The notes: generated from the sequence alone by a model not told the origin. A stretch of 64,000 nucleotides of DNA from Mucilaginibacter gracilis (GCF_003633615.1 NZ_RBKU01000001.1:5828001-5892000); one strand, 5' to 3'. Positions 54,573 to 64,000 are shown, numbered from the stretch's first letter. Translations and numbers: made by a program.

Positions 54573-56474
54573 ATGAAAAAAAGCAAATACATCACGCGGC
54601 ATTTTTACTTAACGGCGATGCTGTGTATCGGCCTGGTATTGAGTACCTCCGCACAAAAAAAAACTGCTTATCTCTTTACCTATTTCACCGGTAATGGCAA
54701 GTCGGAAGAAGCCATTCATTTTGCTGTTAGCTCCGATGGTTACCATTATCAGGCGCTGAATCATGACGCACCTGTACTGAATTCACGCACGATCAGTTCA
54801 ACCGGCGGGGTGCGCGATCCTCATATCTTAAGGGGTGCAGATAATAAAACTTGTTTTATGGTGGCTACTGATATGCAGGTCGCCAAAAATGGTTGGGGTC
54901 CCAACACGGCTATGGTGTTGCTCCGGTCAACTGACCTCGTTAATTGGTCATCGGTTGTGGTTGATATACCCACCGTATTTAAAGAGTTTGCCGGTGTGAA
55001 CAGGGTTTGGGCACCGCAAACTATTTATGATGAGAAAGAAAAGAAGTATATGCTATACTGGTCTATGAGGTTTGGCAATAATGCGGATATTATTTACTAT
55101 GCTTATGCCAACAAATATTTTACCGGGCTGGAAAGCGAGCCCAGGCAGTTATTTTTCAGCCCTACCCAAAGTTCTTGTATCGATGCTGATATTATTTTAA
55201 AGGATGGAAAGTATAATCTATTCTTCAAAACCGAGGGTTTAGGTAACGGCATCAAAAAAGCTGTTTCAACGCAGCTTACCCGGGGTTATATCCAGCAGGA
55301 GAAATATTTGCAGCAAACCAGCGAGCCAGTGGAAGGGTCAGGTGTATTTAAACTGAACGAGGGCACCGACTATATACTGATGTATGATCTTTATACCAAG
55401 GGGCGTTACCAGTTCACCCGCAGCAGCGACCTGGAAAATTTCAAGGTCATCGATCAGGAGGTTACCATGGATTTTCACCCCAGGCACGGCACCGTGCTGC
55501 CAATTACTGCAAAAGAATTAGGCCGGTTAAAAGCTAAATGGGGCGGAACGGATGACCATAATCCCGTTTTGAAGGGTGAATATGCCGACCCTGAGATATT
55601 ATATTCACAAAAGACGGGTAAGTATTATATCTATCCTACCAGCGATGGCTTTACGGGCTGGAGTGGTACCTACTTTAAAACCTTTTCGTCTACTGACCTG
55701 ATCAACTGGAAAGACGAGGGCGTGATCCTTGATCTGCCCCGGGACGTTAGCTGGGCAAAACGAAATGCCTGGGCACCAACCATAGCTGAGAAAAAGAAAG
55801 ATGGCCTATTTACCTACTATTATTACTTCTGCGCAGCCCAGCAGATCGGCGTGGCTACTGCAAATGACCCTGCCGGGCCTTTTAAAGACAGCGGCAAACC
55901 GCTGATCACTAAACGGCCGCCCGGCGTGAAGGGTGGCCAGCAAATAGACCCTGACGTTTTTACTGATCCAAAAACTGGTGAAAGTTATTTATTTTGGGGA
56001 AATGGTTACCTGGCCGGCGCAAAACTGAATCAGGATATGATCTCCGTCGACACAAATTCGATCAAGGTGTTAACACCAAACCAAACTTTCCGGGAGGGGA
56101 CGGAAGTTTTTTACCGGAAGGGTAAATACTATTTTATGTGGTCGGACGATGATACCCGCAGTGAAAATTATAAGGTTAGGTATGGCATTGCTGATGCACC
56201 GCTGGGGCCTATTACTGTTCCGGAGAACAATTTGGTACTGGCCAAAGATCCTGATAATGCCATTTATGGAACGGGGCATAATGCCGTACTGCAAATCCCA
56301 GGTAAAGATGAATGGTATATCGTTTATCACAGGTTTAACCGCCCAAAAGGTATCACCATGGGCGATGCAGCAGGTTATCACCGGGAGGTATGTATCGATA
56401 AGCTGGAATTCAACCCGGATGGGAGCATTAAACAGGTGACGCCGACTGTAAGGGGAATAAAGGGACTTAAATAA
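54573..56474 (+). CDS. Two-part GH43-family glycosyl hydrolase
   Basis: 633-residue exported enzyme. Signal peptide ends LSTSAQ. Two five-bladed-propeller-like halves: the first (about 30-310; FTGNGKSEEAIHFAVSSDG, GGVRDPHILRG) and the second (about 330-630; GEYADPEILYSQKTGKYYIY, IDPDVFTDPKTGESYLFWG, EGTEVFYRKGKYYFMWS). The second half has the GH43 arrangement of Asp, Asp and Glu and is probably catalytic. It likely removes arabinose, xylose or galactose side chains from the fucosylated glycan. Confidence 0.82.
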   Translation: MKKSKYITRHFYLTAMLCIGLVLSTSAQKKTAYLFTYFTGNGKSEEAIHFAVSSDGYHYQALNHDAPVLNSRTISSTGGVRDPHILRGADNKTCFMVATDMQVAKNGWGPNTAMVLLRSTDLVNWSSVVVDIPTVFKEFAGVNRVWAPQTIYDEKEKKYMLYWSMRFGNNADIIYYAYANKYFTGLESEPRQLFFSPTQSSCIDADIILKDGKYNLFFKTEGLGNGIKKAVSTQLTRGYIQQEKYLQQTSEPVEGSGVFKLNEGTDYILMYDLYTKGRYQFTRSSDLENFKVIDQEVTMDFHPRHGTVLPITAKELGRLKAKWGGTDDHNPVLKGEYADPEILYSQKTGKYYIYPTSDGFTGWSGTYFKTFSSTDLINWKDEGVILDLPRDVSWAKRNAWAPTIAEKKKDGLFTYYYYFCAAQQIGVATANDPAGPFKDSGKPLITKRPPGVKGGQQIDPDVFTDPKTGESYLFWGNGYLAGAKLNQDMISVDTNSIKVLTPNQTFREGTEVFYRKGKYYFMWSDDDTRSENYKVRYGIADAPLGPITVPENNLVLAKDPDNAIYGTGHNAVLQIPGKDEWYIVYHRFNRPKGITMGDAAGYHREVCIDKLEFNPDGSIKQVTPTVRGIKGLK

Positions 56475-56512
56475 CCCAAGATATTTTACCCTAAGCCGGT
56501 TTAGTAATACGA

Positions 56513-56674
56513 TATGAAAGTTAAAGTAACCTTACCGATTGGGTTGATGATGGTTTTGTTTTTGGGCGGCGCAACGGCACAGATAACGGTGGTTAAAACA
56601 TATGTGGTTAAGTTAGATATGCAGGCTACCGCCCACACGTTTTTGTATACCTATGGAACAACCGCGGAAACATA
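56513..56674 (+). pseudogene. N-terminal stub of an exported protein
   Basis: 53 codons with a good signal peptide (KVKVTLPIGLMMVLFLGGAT-AQ) and 30 further residues. From about 56635 the DNA belongs, in another frame, to an ECF sigma fragment, so only the first 40 residues are original. Probably the 5' end of a deleted gene, for example a glycoside hydrolase. Confidence 0.5.
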
Positions 56675-56911
56675 AATTTGGAAGAAAACCTTGCTGCCTA
56701 CCTGCATACAGTGGTAAGGAATAAGTTGCTCAATAATTCCAGGCAAAAGGATGCTATGATAGGCATCTTTATCAAGCGGATGTACAAACCAGCTTTGGAA
56801 GTATTCGATAATATCGTAAGAAAAACAACCGAAATTATCAGACCCGGTAGGTTAATTCCGCGAAAACCTCGAACCAAAAAGCAATATCACATGAATTACA
56901 AAAAACTATAG
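56633..56911 (+). pseudogene. ECF sigma factor fragment
   Basis: The frame reads HVFVYLWNNRGNINLEENLA followed by AYLHTVVRNKLLNNSRQKDA, which is the region 2 end of an ECF sigma factor; region 1, the first part of region 2 and region 4 are missing. After about 56765 the translation no longer resembles a sigma factor. The open frame starting at 56678 is part of this remnant and is not an independent gene. Confidence 0.65.
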
Positions 56912-56930
56912 CTTAACTAAACGACATTGA

Positions 56931-57153
56931 ATTAAAATTAATAAATCCAAACATCAGAAAATTAGGTAAATATTTATTATGAACATATCACAAATGTCTG
57001 ATTTGTATAAAAAAAAGTCTATTTAAGTAATATTTTAAACAAGCTCCAAAAGTTACATTTGTGTACCAATTCAGCAAACCAAAGCCTACTTGTTCCGCTT
57101 TTATTATTGATCATAAATAACAAACCTTGCGAGTTTATAAGTTAAGGTATGAG
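56931..57153 (+). repeat. 223-bp promoter-bearing segment, copy B
   Basis: Second copy of 49021-49243 with the conserved TACATTTG box at 57054-57061 and the final GTTAAGGTATGAG. The frame from this ATG ends after seven codons (ATGAGCAGGCGATTACGC then TAA). The remaining 110 bp to the insertion element has no gene. Confidence 0.9.
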
Positions 57154-57264
57154 CAGGCGATTACGCTAAAAAAGTTGCTGTTTCTCTGGACGGGATGAGA
57201 AGATTAAAGTTCAGAGGGTATTGTTACTAACTAACCAATTATTGTTAAACCTAAAATATTACTT

Positions 57265-58240
57265 ACCCGTAGTGCATTATAAAGAAAGTTGTTCATTTCG
57301 CCAATAAATGGTATATTGTATTGACTGACAATCAATTACAAACATGAACAACTTGATTCAAAATTACACTTTTATTTTAGAAGAGTTTAGGAAACTGTCA
57401 ATAAAAGAGGACTTTTATTACAAACCAGTAAGGCCAAGACTGTCTGATTTAGAGTTAATTACGTTAAATTTGACCGCTGAATATTGTGGAATAGATTCTG
57501 AATATCAGTTATTTAGAAACCTGAAAGGTACCCCGCTTGATATCTTGATCGAACGAAGTGTTTACAATAAGAGAAAAAGAAAATTGTTCCCGCACATAAA
57601 TGAGGTGAGAAAAAAGCTTGTTCAGAAACTGAACGCTGTCCAGGACTGTTTCATTGTCGATTCAATGCCTTTAGAGGTATGTAAAAATGCCCGTGCAGCA
57701 AGAAGTAAAATCTGCAAAGAACAGGAATACGCTTTTCCAAACCATGGTTTTTGTGCTGCGCAAAGTTCGAGGTATTATGGATACAAACTGCATGCAGTTT
57801 GTTCAGTAGATGGTGTTTTTGAGAACTTTGACCTAAGCCCTGCTTCCGTACATGACATACATTACCTGAAAGATATACAACAACAAATGACTGATTGCGT
57901 GCTACTTGGAGACAAAGGCTATTTGTCCGCAGAGGTACAGGTCAATCTTTTTGAATCTGTAAACATTAGATTGGAAACCCCGATGAGAAACAATCAAAAG
58001 AAATTCAAACCGTATCCATACCTATTCAAAAAATCAAGGAAAAGGATTGAAACGCTATTTTCGCAACTGTGCGATCAGTTTATGATCAGAAGAAATTATG
58101 CCAAAACTTTTGAGGGGTTTAAGACAAGGACGTTAAGTAAAATAACTGCCCTGACCACCATTCAATACCTCAACAAATTTATCTTTAAAAGGAACATGAA
58201 TCACATTAAAATAAATTTAGTCTGATAATGCACTACGGGT
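57265..58240 (+). mobile_element. Complete IS982-family insertion sequence (976 bp)
   Basis: The ends are perfect 16-bp inverted repeats: ACCCGTAGTGCATTAT at 57265-57280, and its complement at 58225-58240. The 7-bp target duplication ATTACTT flanks both sides (57258-57264 and 58241-58247). The transposase is intact. The insertion lies between promoter copy B and susC. Confidence 0.93.
57344..58225 (+). CDS. IS982-family transposase
   Basis: 293 residues. N-terminal helical part (PRLSDLELITLNLTAEYCGI), then the DDE domain with Asp in DCFIVDSMPLEVC, Asp in VLLGDKGYLS and Glu in RKRIETLFSQLCDQF. Length and motifs fit the family, with no frameshift. Confidence 0.92.
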   Translation: MNNLIQNYTFILEEFRKLSIKEDFYYKPVRPRLSDLELITLNLTAEYCGIDSEYQLFRNLKGTPLDILIERSVYNKRKRKLFPHINEVRKKLVQKLNAVQDCFIVDSMPLEVCKNARAARSKICKEQEYAFPNHGFCAAQSSRYYGYKLHAVCSVDGVFENFDLSPASVHDIHYLKDIQQQMTDCVLLGDKGYLSAEVQVNLFESVNIRLETPMRNNQKKFKPYPYLFKKSRKRIETLFSQLCDQFMIRRNYAKTFEGFKTRTLSKITALTTIQYLNKFIFKRNMNHIKINLV

Positions 58241-58402
58241 ATTACTTATGAAAAGATAAGAACACAAAAAAATCTTTAAAGATCGAGAACGTGGTTCCAA
58301 CACGCTCTTAACCATCCCTCTCCAGGTATCTATGCCACCTTTTAAATAAGGTGAAAGGGGGATTATTGTCTCATTTTTTAACCAAATAAAACATCTCAAT
58401 AT
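58241..58402. other. Gap between IS982 element and susC
   Basis: No gene. It may hold the leader region of susC. No TAnnTTTG box was found close to the start codon. Confidence 0.4.
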
Positions 58403-61400
58403 ATGAGTTTTAATTTAAAAAAAATCATTTCCTGGCGTAAAATCATGAAAAGAGCATGTAGCCAGTTAATGCTCCTTGTTTTCTTTACCAGCATTGCGTT
58501 ATCCAGTAATGCATCTGGCATGTCGGTAATAGTTACTGGTAAAGTTACCGATGAAAACGGGCAGGGGTTGCCCGGCGTAGTAGTGAAACTAAAAGGAACC
58601 AGTACCGTAACCACTACCAATGTGCAAGGCACTTTTTCTATTACTACCCCCGATAATACCGGCACGCTTGTATTACTTATACCGGCTACGGTAGCCAGGA
58701 GTATCCTTTAAACGGAAAAACAACCGTGAATATTCAGTTGAAGCCCGAAAGTAAAAGCCTCAACGAGGTGGTGGTAGTAGGTTACGGAACCCAAAAGAAA
58801 GTTGATCTTACCGGTTCTGTCTCCACAGTTAGCGGGGCAGTTCTTAATCAAAGATCAACGCCAAACGCTGCTAACCTTTTATCCGGAACAATAGCCGGGC
58901 TGGATGCAGTAGAAGCAACAGGACAACCAGGTAAAGACGCACCTAATCTTCAGATCCGCGGAATGGGTTCATTCGGGGCAGGTAGCTCGCCTCTTATATT
59001 AGTAGATGGAGTAATTGTAACCAGCTTAAATTCCATTGCCGGAAACGATATAGAATCGGTAAGCGTATTGAAAGACGCTGCCTCGGCCTCTATTTATGGC
59101 AACAGGGCAGCCAATGGTGTAATTTTAATTACTACCAAGCGTGGAAAGCCTGGAACTACCGCCATCAATTACAATACTGATCTTTCTATAAACCAAGCCA
59201 TTGGCCTGCCAGATTTGGTATGGAATTCGGTCGAGTACATGAGTATGTATAATCAAGGAAGGGCACATAACGGCACTAATAGTACACCTGTTTATACCCA
59301 AGCCCAAATAGATAGCTATAAAAATGCTCCGGCTAACAGCACCCAGTATCCCAATTATAATTATATCGATAATTACATTAAAAACGCGTTTTCACAAAAC
59401 CATCACGTTAGTGTAAGCGGGGGTAGTGAAAATACTACATTTAATATAGCAGCCGGCTATTTACAGCAGAATGGAACTGTTAAAGGCACCAACTCTAAAC
59501 GCTATAACTTATTAGTAAGCCTGGATTCAAAGGTTAATAAAACCTTTAAAGTAGGTGGAACTGTATCACTAAACAAACAGGATATTACCGAACCTGTTTT
59601 AGGTAATGATCAACTGATACTTTTAATTTACGGAGCAGGCCCAACATATGCACCATATTTAACAGATGGCAGCGGCAGGATTGCCAAAACCGATTATTCC
59701 AATAACAACGCCGGCCATAATCGCAGCATTGAATACGTTTTAAACAGCGGCGGCAGGGTAACCAATAATTATGAGGTAAGAGCTCAAACTTATCTGGAGG
59801 CAACTATAGCTAAAGGCTTTACCTGGATGGTAAAAGGTGCCTATAATTATAATGATCAGTTTCTGGATGTTAACCAATACGCGGTAAATCAATACGGTTT
59901 TCAACCAGATGCTAGTGGCAATTATACCGTATTAGATAACGGTAGCCCAACCAGCTTAGGCGTTTTTAATGGGGATACGCGCCAATTGTATGCAAATGCG
60001 TACTCCACCTTAAATTATAAAACCACCATAGCAACTAATCATCATTTAAATGTTTTGGGTGGAGTTAGCGTTGAGTCTTATACCCAACAATATTTATCCG
60101 GCCAAAGAACCTCATTTCCCAATAACCAGTTAACGCAGCTTAATGCAGGTTCGGTAACAGGTCAGAGTCTTAGTGGCGACCAATATCAGTATGCACTGGA
60201 ATCATTCTTCGGACAAATTAACTATGATTATAAAGGAAAATATCTACTTCAGTTAGATGGCCGTAACGACGGCACCTCCAGAATTTCTCCATCCAAACGT
60301 TGGGGTTTCTTTCCGGCGGCCTCTATTGGCTGGCGCTTATCAGAAGAGAACTTCATGAAGCCCCTAACCTGGGTTGATAATTTAAAGATACGTGCCTCTT
60401 ATGGCAGATTGGGTAACCAGAATATTGGTTATTACCCATATCAGGCGTTATTGAATGTAACCCAATACTCTTTTACCAGCACAGGACCTATTCAGGGGGT
60501 TAATCAGCAAAACCTAAACAATACCGATATTCAGTGGGAAAAAACGGACAATACGGACATTGGTTTTGATTTGAGTATCAAACAAGGACTTTTTACCGCT
60601 ACCGCCGATTATTATAATAAAAAAACATCGGGCATTCTGTTTAAACCAAACGTATTGGCAGCTGTAGGATTAACTGCACCGGTTACAAATGCAGGAACTG
60701 TACAGAACAGGGGTTTTGAACTTGATCTGGGCCACGCTAATCATATCGGAAATGACTTCAGATATTCGGCTAACTTTATATTTTCACTTAACCGGAACGA
60801 GGTTCTATATCTGGCTAATGGAACACAGGATCAAGGTATGTATATCAATAAAGTTGGGTTACCCTATGGCTCATTTTATATGTTAAAGTGGACGGGTATC
60901 TACAATTCGCAAGATGAGATCAATAATTCGCCCAAGGAGGCTTTCGCCAGTCCAAAACCGGGCGATTTGAAATTTGAAGATGCTAACGGCGATAATAAAA
61001 TAGATGCTAATGACAGGCAAATTACCAAAGGGGCTTTTCCTGATTACACTTATTCTTTCAGGGTTAATTTCAGTTATAAAAACTGGGACCTCAGTACTTT
61101 CTGGCAAGGGGTACAAGGAGTATACCACTATGTACAAGGCTGGGGGATGGATCCGTTTAGGCAAGGAGGAGCTCCGCCAACATTCTTCAGAAATGCCTGG
61201 ACACCTGAAAATCATTCTCAAACTGTGCCTGCTATATTCGATTACAACGGCAATTCGGGCTATGCACCAAATACAAGTCAAAATTCAACCTATTATTTAA
61301 AAGATGCCTCCTATCTAAGGCTAAAAAATGTGCGCTTAACTTATCATTTAATGCCCGATCTGGCTAAAAGGTTATTGTTGAAAAATGCACTCGTATTTAT

Positions 61401-61566
61401 CTCCGCCGATAACCTTTTCACTTTCACCAAGTTTCCGGGTGATCCCGAACGGTTTCAGACAGGACCGGTTAGCCAGTCTGGGACGGATGCATACGGAGCC
61501 ACAAGCAATTATGCTGCCTATCCTCAGATACGCATGTTTACCGCGGGTTTAAATGTTACATTTTAA
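58403..61566 (+). pseudogene. SusC/RagA TonB-dependent receptor, one-base frameshift
   Basis: Two frames together make one SusC. The first (58403-58711) has the signal peptide and carboxypeptidase-regulatory-like domain (VTGKVTDENGQGLPGVVVKL) and then runs out of frame near 58672 (GTLVLLIPATVARSIL). The second frame continues the same domain (TYTGYGSQEYPLNGKTTVNI), the plug (VVVVGYGTQKKVDLTGSVST, KDAASASIYGNRAANGVIL) and the barrel to 61566. A single missing base in GTATTACTTATACC explains it. No STN domain. Either a mutation or a sequencing error. Confidence 0.85.
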
Positions 61567-61576
61567 TAAAAACATC

Positions 61577-63109
61577 ATGAAAAAAATATATAAACATCCA
61601 GTAATGTCATTTCTTTTGGCTTCGATGGTTGTTCTATCGTCTTGTAGCAAGGAATTTTTAGACAAACAACCCCAAGACCAGATATCAACTGCTATTTTTT
61701 ATAAAACAGCGAGCGACGCCCAACAAGGTTTAACAGGAGTTTATGCCTCCTTAAAAAAAGGATTTAACGGCGCAGGCAAAGTTTATCAGGATTGCCTGGC
61801 CGACAACGCTTATGCAAACTTTAATAATTATGATGCTAACAACATACAACTAGGCAACTATTCTACCACAAGTAGTGCAATAAATACCGTATGGAACGCC
61901 AATTATGCTGGTATAGCACAGTGCAATCTTTACATAGCCAACGTTACGCCTATAGCAATGGACGCGGCAACCAAAAATCAATACTTTGCTGAGGTGCGCT
62001 TTTTACGCGCGTTCTTCTATTCTAATCTGGTTAATCGCTTTGGTGATGTGATTTTGTATGACAAAGCCGCAACCCTCGACCAAGCCACTGCTCCTGTAGC
62101 CAAAACTCCAAAAGCGCAGGTATTAACTTTTATAAACAACGATTTGGACTTTGCTATAGCTAACCTTCCTGACGCTGCTTTTAACGGACACGTAGTAAAA
62201 GGTTCGGCTCTTGCGCTGAAAGCTAAAGTGGCGCTCTTTAATCAAGATTGGACCAATGCGGTTTCATTAACTAACCAGGTTATTAACGGCGGGAAATTTA
62301 GCCTGTATGCCGATTACACTGGTTTGTTTTTCAGAAAAAACCAGGACAATAACCCCGAGATTATATTCTCTACCAACTATAAGGCGCCTAATGACCAGCA
62401 GGAAACTAGTGGTTTGGATATTGAAATTGGCTGGTGGATGGCGATAGACCCTTTCCAGGAGATGGTAGATAGTTATGAAACTGCTGATGGAAAACTGATA
62501 ACCGACCCTACTTCAGGGTATACAAGAGCTAAACAATATGTTAACCGTGATCCTCGCCTAAAGGCAAGCCTAAGAGGGGTCGATCAAACGTGGTTCAATC
62601 CAGATGGTACCCTGGTTACGCATGACGGTAATACTTCTAAAACTGGTTATCAAATGGTGAAATATATCGATTCGACATTATTTCCGATGGGCTATAGCCA
62701 TACAAATGACCGTGACGAAAATATTATCCACATTCGTTATGCGGATGTTCTATTGATGTATGCAGAGGCCAAAAATGAGTTATCGGGGCCCGATGCTTCA
62801 ATCTACACCGCATTAAATCAAATCAGGACAAGGGTACATATGCCTAACGTAGATCAGTCTTTATATGGAAGCCAATCTACACTAAGAGACTTTATCCGCC
62901 ATGAACGAAGGATTGAGCTGGCATTTGAAGGAAATCGATATGACGATTTAATAAGATGGCGGACTGCCGAACAGGTAATGACAAAAGTAAAGCTTCCGGG
63001 GAATAGCCCTCCTCCTATCAATTTCGATCCATCCAAAAATTATCTGTTCCCGCTTCCGCAAAATGATTTAACAATTGATCCATTATTAAAGCAGAACCCG
63101 GGATATTAA
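61577..63109 (+). CDS. SusD/RagB-type outer membrane lipoprotein
   Basis: Start chosen at 61577, which begins a lipoprotein signal (MKKIYKHPVMSFLLASMVVL, lipobox SSCSKEF). The SusD N-terminal region (LDKQPQDQISTAIFYKTASD), TPR helices (FLRAFFYSNLVNRFGDVILY) and C-terminal domain (FIRHERRIELAFEGNRYDDL) are complete; 510 residues. It lies 10 bp after susC and would cap that receptor. Partner of the frameshifted SusC. Confidence 0.93.
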   Translation: MKKIYKHPVMSFLLASMVVLSSCSKEFLDKQPQDQISTAIFYKTASDAQQGLTGVYASLKKGFNGAGKVYQDCLADNAYANFNNYDANNIQLGNYSTTSSAINTVWNANYAGIAQCNLYIANVTPIAMDAATKNQYFAEVRFLRAFFYSNLVNRFGDVILYDKAATLDQATAPVAKTPKAQVLTFINNDLDFAIANLPDAAFNGHVVKGSALALKAKVALFNQDWTNAVSLTNQVINGGKFSLYADYTGLFFRKNQDNNPEIIFSTNYKAPNDQQETSGLDIEIGWWMAIDPFQEMVDSYETADGKLITDPTSGYTRAKQYVNRDPRLKASLRGVDQTWFNPDGTLVTHDGNTSKTGYQMVKYIDSTLFPMGYSHTNDRDENIIHIRYADVLLMYAEAKNELSGPDASIYTALNQIRTRVHMPNVDQSLYGSQSTLRDFIRHERRIELAFEGNRYDDLIRWRTAEQVMTKVKLPGNSPPPINFDPSKNYLFPLPQNDLTIDPLLKQNPGY

Positions 63110-63227
63110 CTAAAAATCTATAAAATGAGCATTACAGGTTAAATAAAATGAAAAGCTTTGATAAAGTAAATAGGAAAACACCTGGAAATATAGCGCATTT
63201 TTCGGATGTTTAATTAAACCATAACCA

Positions 63228-63268
63228 CGGCCTCACTTATTTTAAAAATGTAAGTGAGGCCGTTTTAC
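63228..63268 (+). terminator. Terminator after susD
   Basis: CGGCCTCACTTA (63228-63239) pairs perfectly with TAAGTGAGGCCG (63251-63262), with an 11-base loop, followed by a T-rich run. Confidence 0.85.
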
Positions 63269-63300
63269 TAAAAGTATAAAAAGGCAAAAAACAGCCTTGT

Positions 63301-63452
63301 TTTTAAATCAATTTAAAAACGAAGAATTAAAAACGTTGGGGTTTACAGCTGTTTTTAAAAGAGAAACTTTAGGTAGAGCCTTAAAGGCGATGCGTTTAAC
63401 GGAAGATTTCAATTACGAAAAACGAGATTCAGTTATTTGCATTTTAAAATGA
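63301..63452 (+). pseudogene. FecR anti-sigma factor C-terminal fragment
   Basis: An open stretch without a start codon reads TLGFTAVFKRETLGRALKAM followed by RLTEDFNYEKRDSVICILK and a stop at 63450. This is the DUF4974 end of a FecR protein (pattern FTxVFxxETLxxAL...LxLTxxFNY). The rest of the gene is absent. Confidence 0.6.
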
Positions 63453-63618
63453 TAGGCCTACGGTAAAAAGCACTTTAATAAAAAGACAAATCGTTAAAAA
63501 TGTAGGTGTAATTGGCACTTCAACCTGCTATTGTTCACCTTTAAAAAATTAAATATATGACCTTAAAAACTATAGTAGGACCATCAATTTAATAATTAAT
63601 TATTGTTAATAATAAAAC

Positions 63619-64000
63619 ATGAGATATATTTTAAATACAATAGTTTTAAAAAGATTATTTACGTTCCTGTTTATATTGATGCCATTTTTCGGTTTTGGCC
63701 AAAACAAACTTAAGCTTTGGTATAAAAAACCTGCCAAAGTGTGGACCGAAGCATTACCCGTTGGAAATGGGCGTTTAGGTGCAATGATTTTTGGTGGTGT
63801 TAAACAGGAGCTTATACAGTTAAATGAAAGTACACTATGGACAGGCGGACCAGTATTAAAAAACGTAAACCCGAATGCTTATGCAAATTTATTATTAGCA
63901 AGAGAAGCTTTGTTTAAAAACGAGGATTATGCGAAGGCTTCTGAGTACGCAAAAAAAATGCAGGGTTACTACACAGAATCTTATTTGCCATTAGGCGACC
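63619..64000 (+). CDS. GH95-type alpha-L-fucosidase, 5' part
   Basis: The frame from ATG at 63619 stays open to the window end (127 codons). Signal peptide ends FFGFGQ. The mature start LKLWYKKPAKVWTEALPVGN, then GRLGAMIFGG and LNESTLWTGGP are the hallmark N-terminal motifs of GH95 enzymes, which remove alpha-1,2-linked fucose with inversion. The gene is cut by the window edge. Confidence 0.88.
   Translation, partial: MRYILNTIVLKRLFTFLFILMPFFGFGQNKLKLWYKKPAKVWTEALPVGNGRLGAMIFGGVKQELIQLNESTLWTGGPVLKNVNPNAYANLLLAREALFKNEDYAKASEYAKKMQGYYTESYLPLGD

Larger units (their letters stand above)
63110..63618. other. Gap with terminator and FecR fragment
   Basis: Contains the terminator at 63228-63268 and the FecR tail at 63301-63452. 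The rest, about 250 bp, has no gene. Confidence 0.5.

Noticed and set aside
56678..56911. Independent 77-aa gene
   Set aside because: Its first part is clearly an internal piece of an ECF sigma factor that continues upstream without a start; treated as a pseudogene.
58403..58711. Independent 102-aa gene before susC
   Set aside because: It is the N-terminal part of SusC split off by a frameshift.
1..64000. CRISPR arrays, tRNA or rRNA genes
   Set aside because: No regularly spaced repeats, no tRNA cloverleaf with CCA-end pattern and no rRNA-like segment noticed by eye; a dedicated search was not possible.

Overview
The window comes from a member of the Bacteroidota, most likely the Sphingobacteriaceae (Mucilaginibacter or Pedobacter-like). 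The signs are two SusC/SusD loci, FecR anti-sigma factors with expansion-type ECF sigma factors, a GLPGLI-family protein, putative zinc-metallopeptidase and S9 peptidases beside SusC/D, promoters of the TAnnTTTG type, and short dispersed repeats of the kind found in these genomes. The genus is an inference from gene style; no rRNA or tRNA gene was seen.

Region 1 (1-10.4 kb). A TldD/TldE-type protease pair is followed by a 3.2 kb accessory block (about 3500-6710) bracketed by a perfect 25-bp inverted repeat. The block carries several small unknown genes and an IS1595-family transposase that is tightly coupled to two small downstream genes. Next comes a GLPGLI protein/outer-membrane barrel operon. 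Its promoter overlaps a perfect 40-bp palindrome, probably a repressor operator.

Region 2 (10.4-31.3 kb). A long inverted repeat precedes a four-gene cluster that looks like metal uptake: a Cys-rich small protein, a TonB-dependent receptor, a PepSY membrane protein and a heavy-metal-binding lipoprotein. Housekeeping and accessory genes follow: TfoX-like, cysM-cysE, a PIN toxin-antitoxin pair, a DUF4279 gene among hairpin repeats, a lipoprotein/D-aminoacylase pair, a methyltransferase, an MlaEF-type ABC transporter, an SDR, PspC/LiaF-like envelope-stress proteins, RDD, ABM, an APC permease, MsrA and an aldose epimerase.

Region 3 (31.5-47.7 kb, minus strand). This is a SusC/SusD locus for proteinaceous substrates: FecR, SusC with an STN domain, SusD, a metallopeptidase-like lipoprotein without an HExxH, a thioredoxin-like protein, an S9 peptidase, a lipoprotein, a large zinc metalloprotease and an ECF sigma factor. 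An intact ISAs1-family element with a 10-bp target duplication sits 35 bp upstream of the susC start codon, between susC and fecR.

Region 4 (47.8-64 kb). This is a decaying L-fucose utilisation locus: AraC regulator, GH29 fucosidase, aldo/keto reductase, RhaM-type mutarotase, Zn-alcohol dehydrogenase, GH43, SusC/SusD and the start of a GH95 fucosidase. A 223-bp promoter-containing segment is present twice. SusD (first copy), FucP, an ECF sigma factor and a FecR survive only as deletion remnants, the second susC carries a one-base frameshift, and an IS982-family element lies between the second promoter copy and susC. The coexistence of working catabolic genes and several internally deleted neighbours is the most unusual feature of the window.
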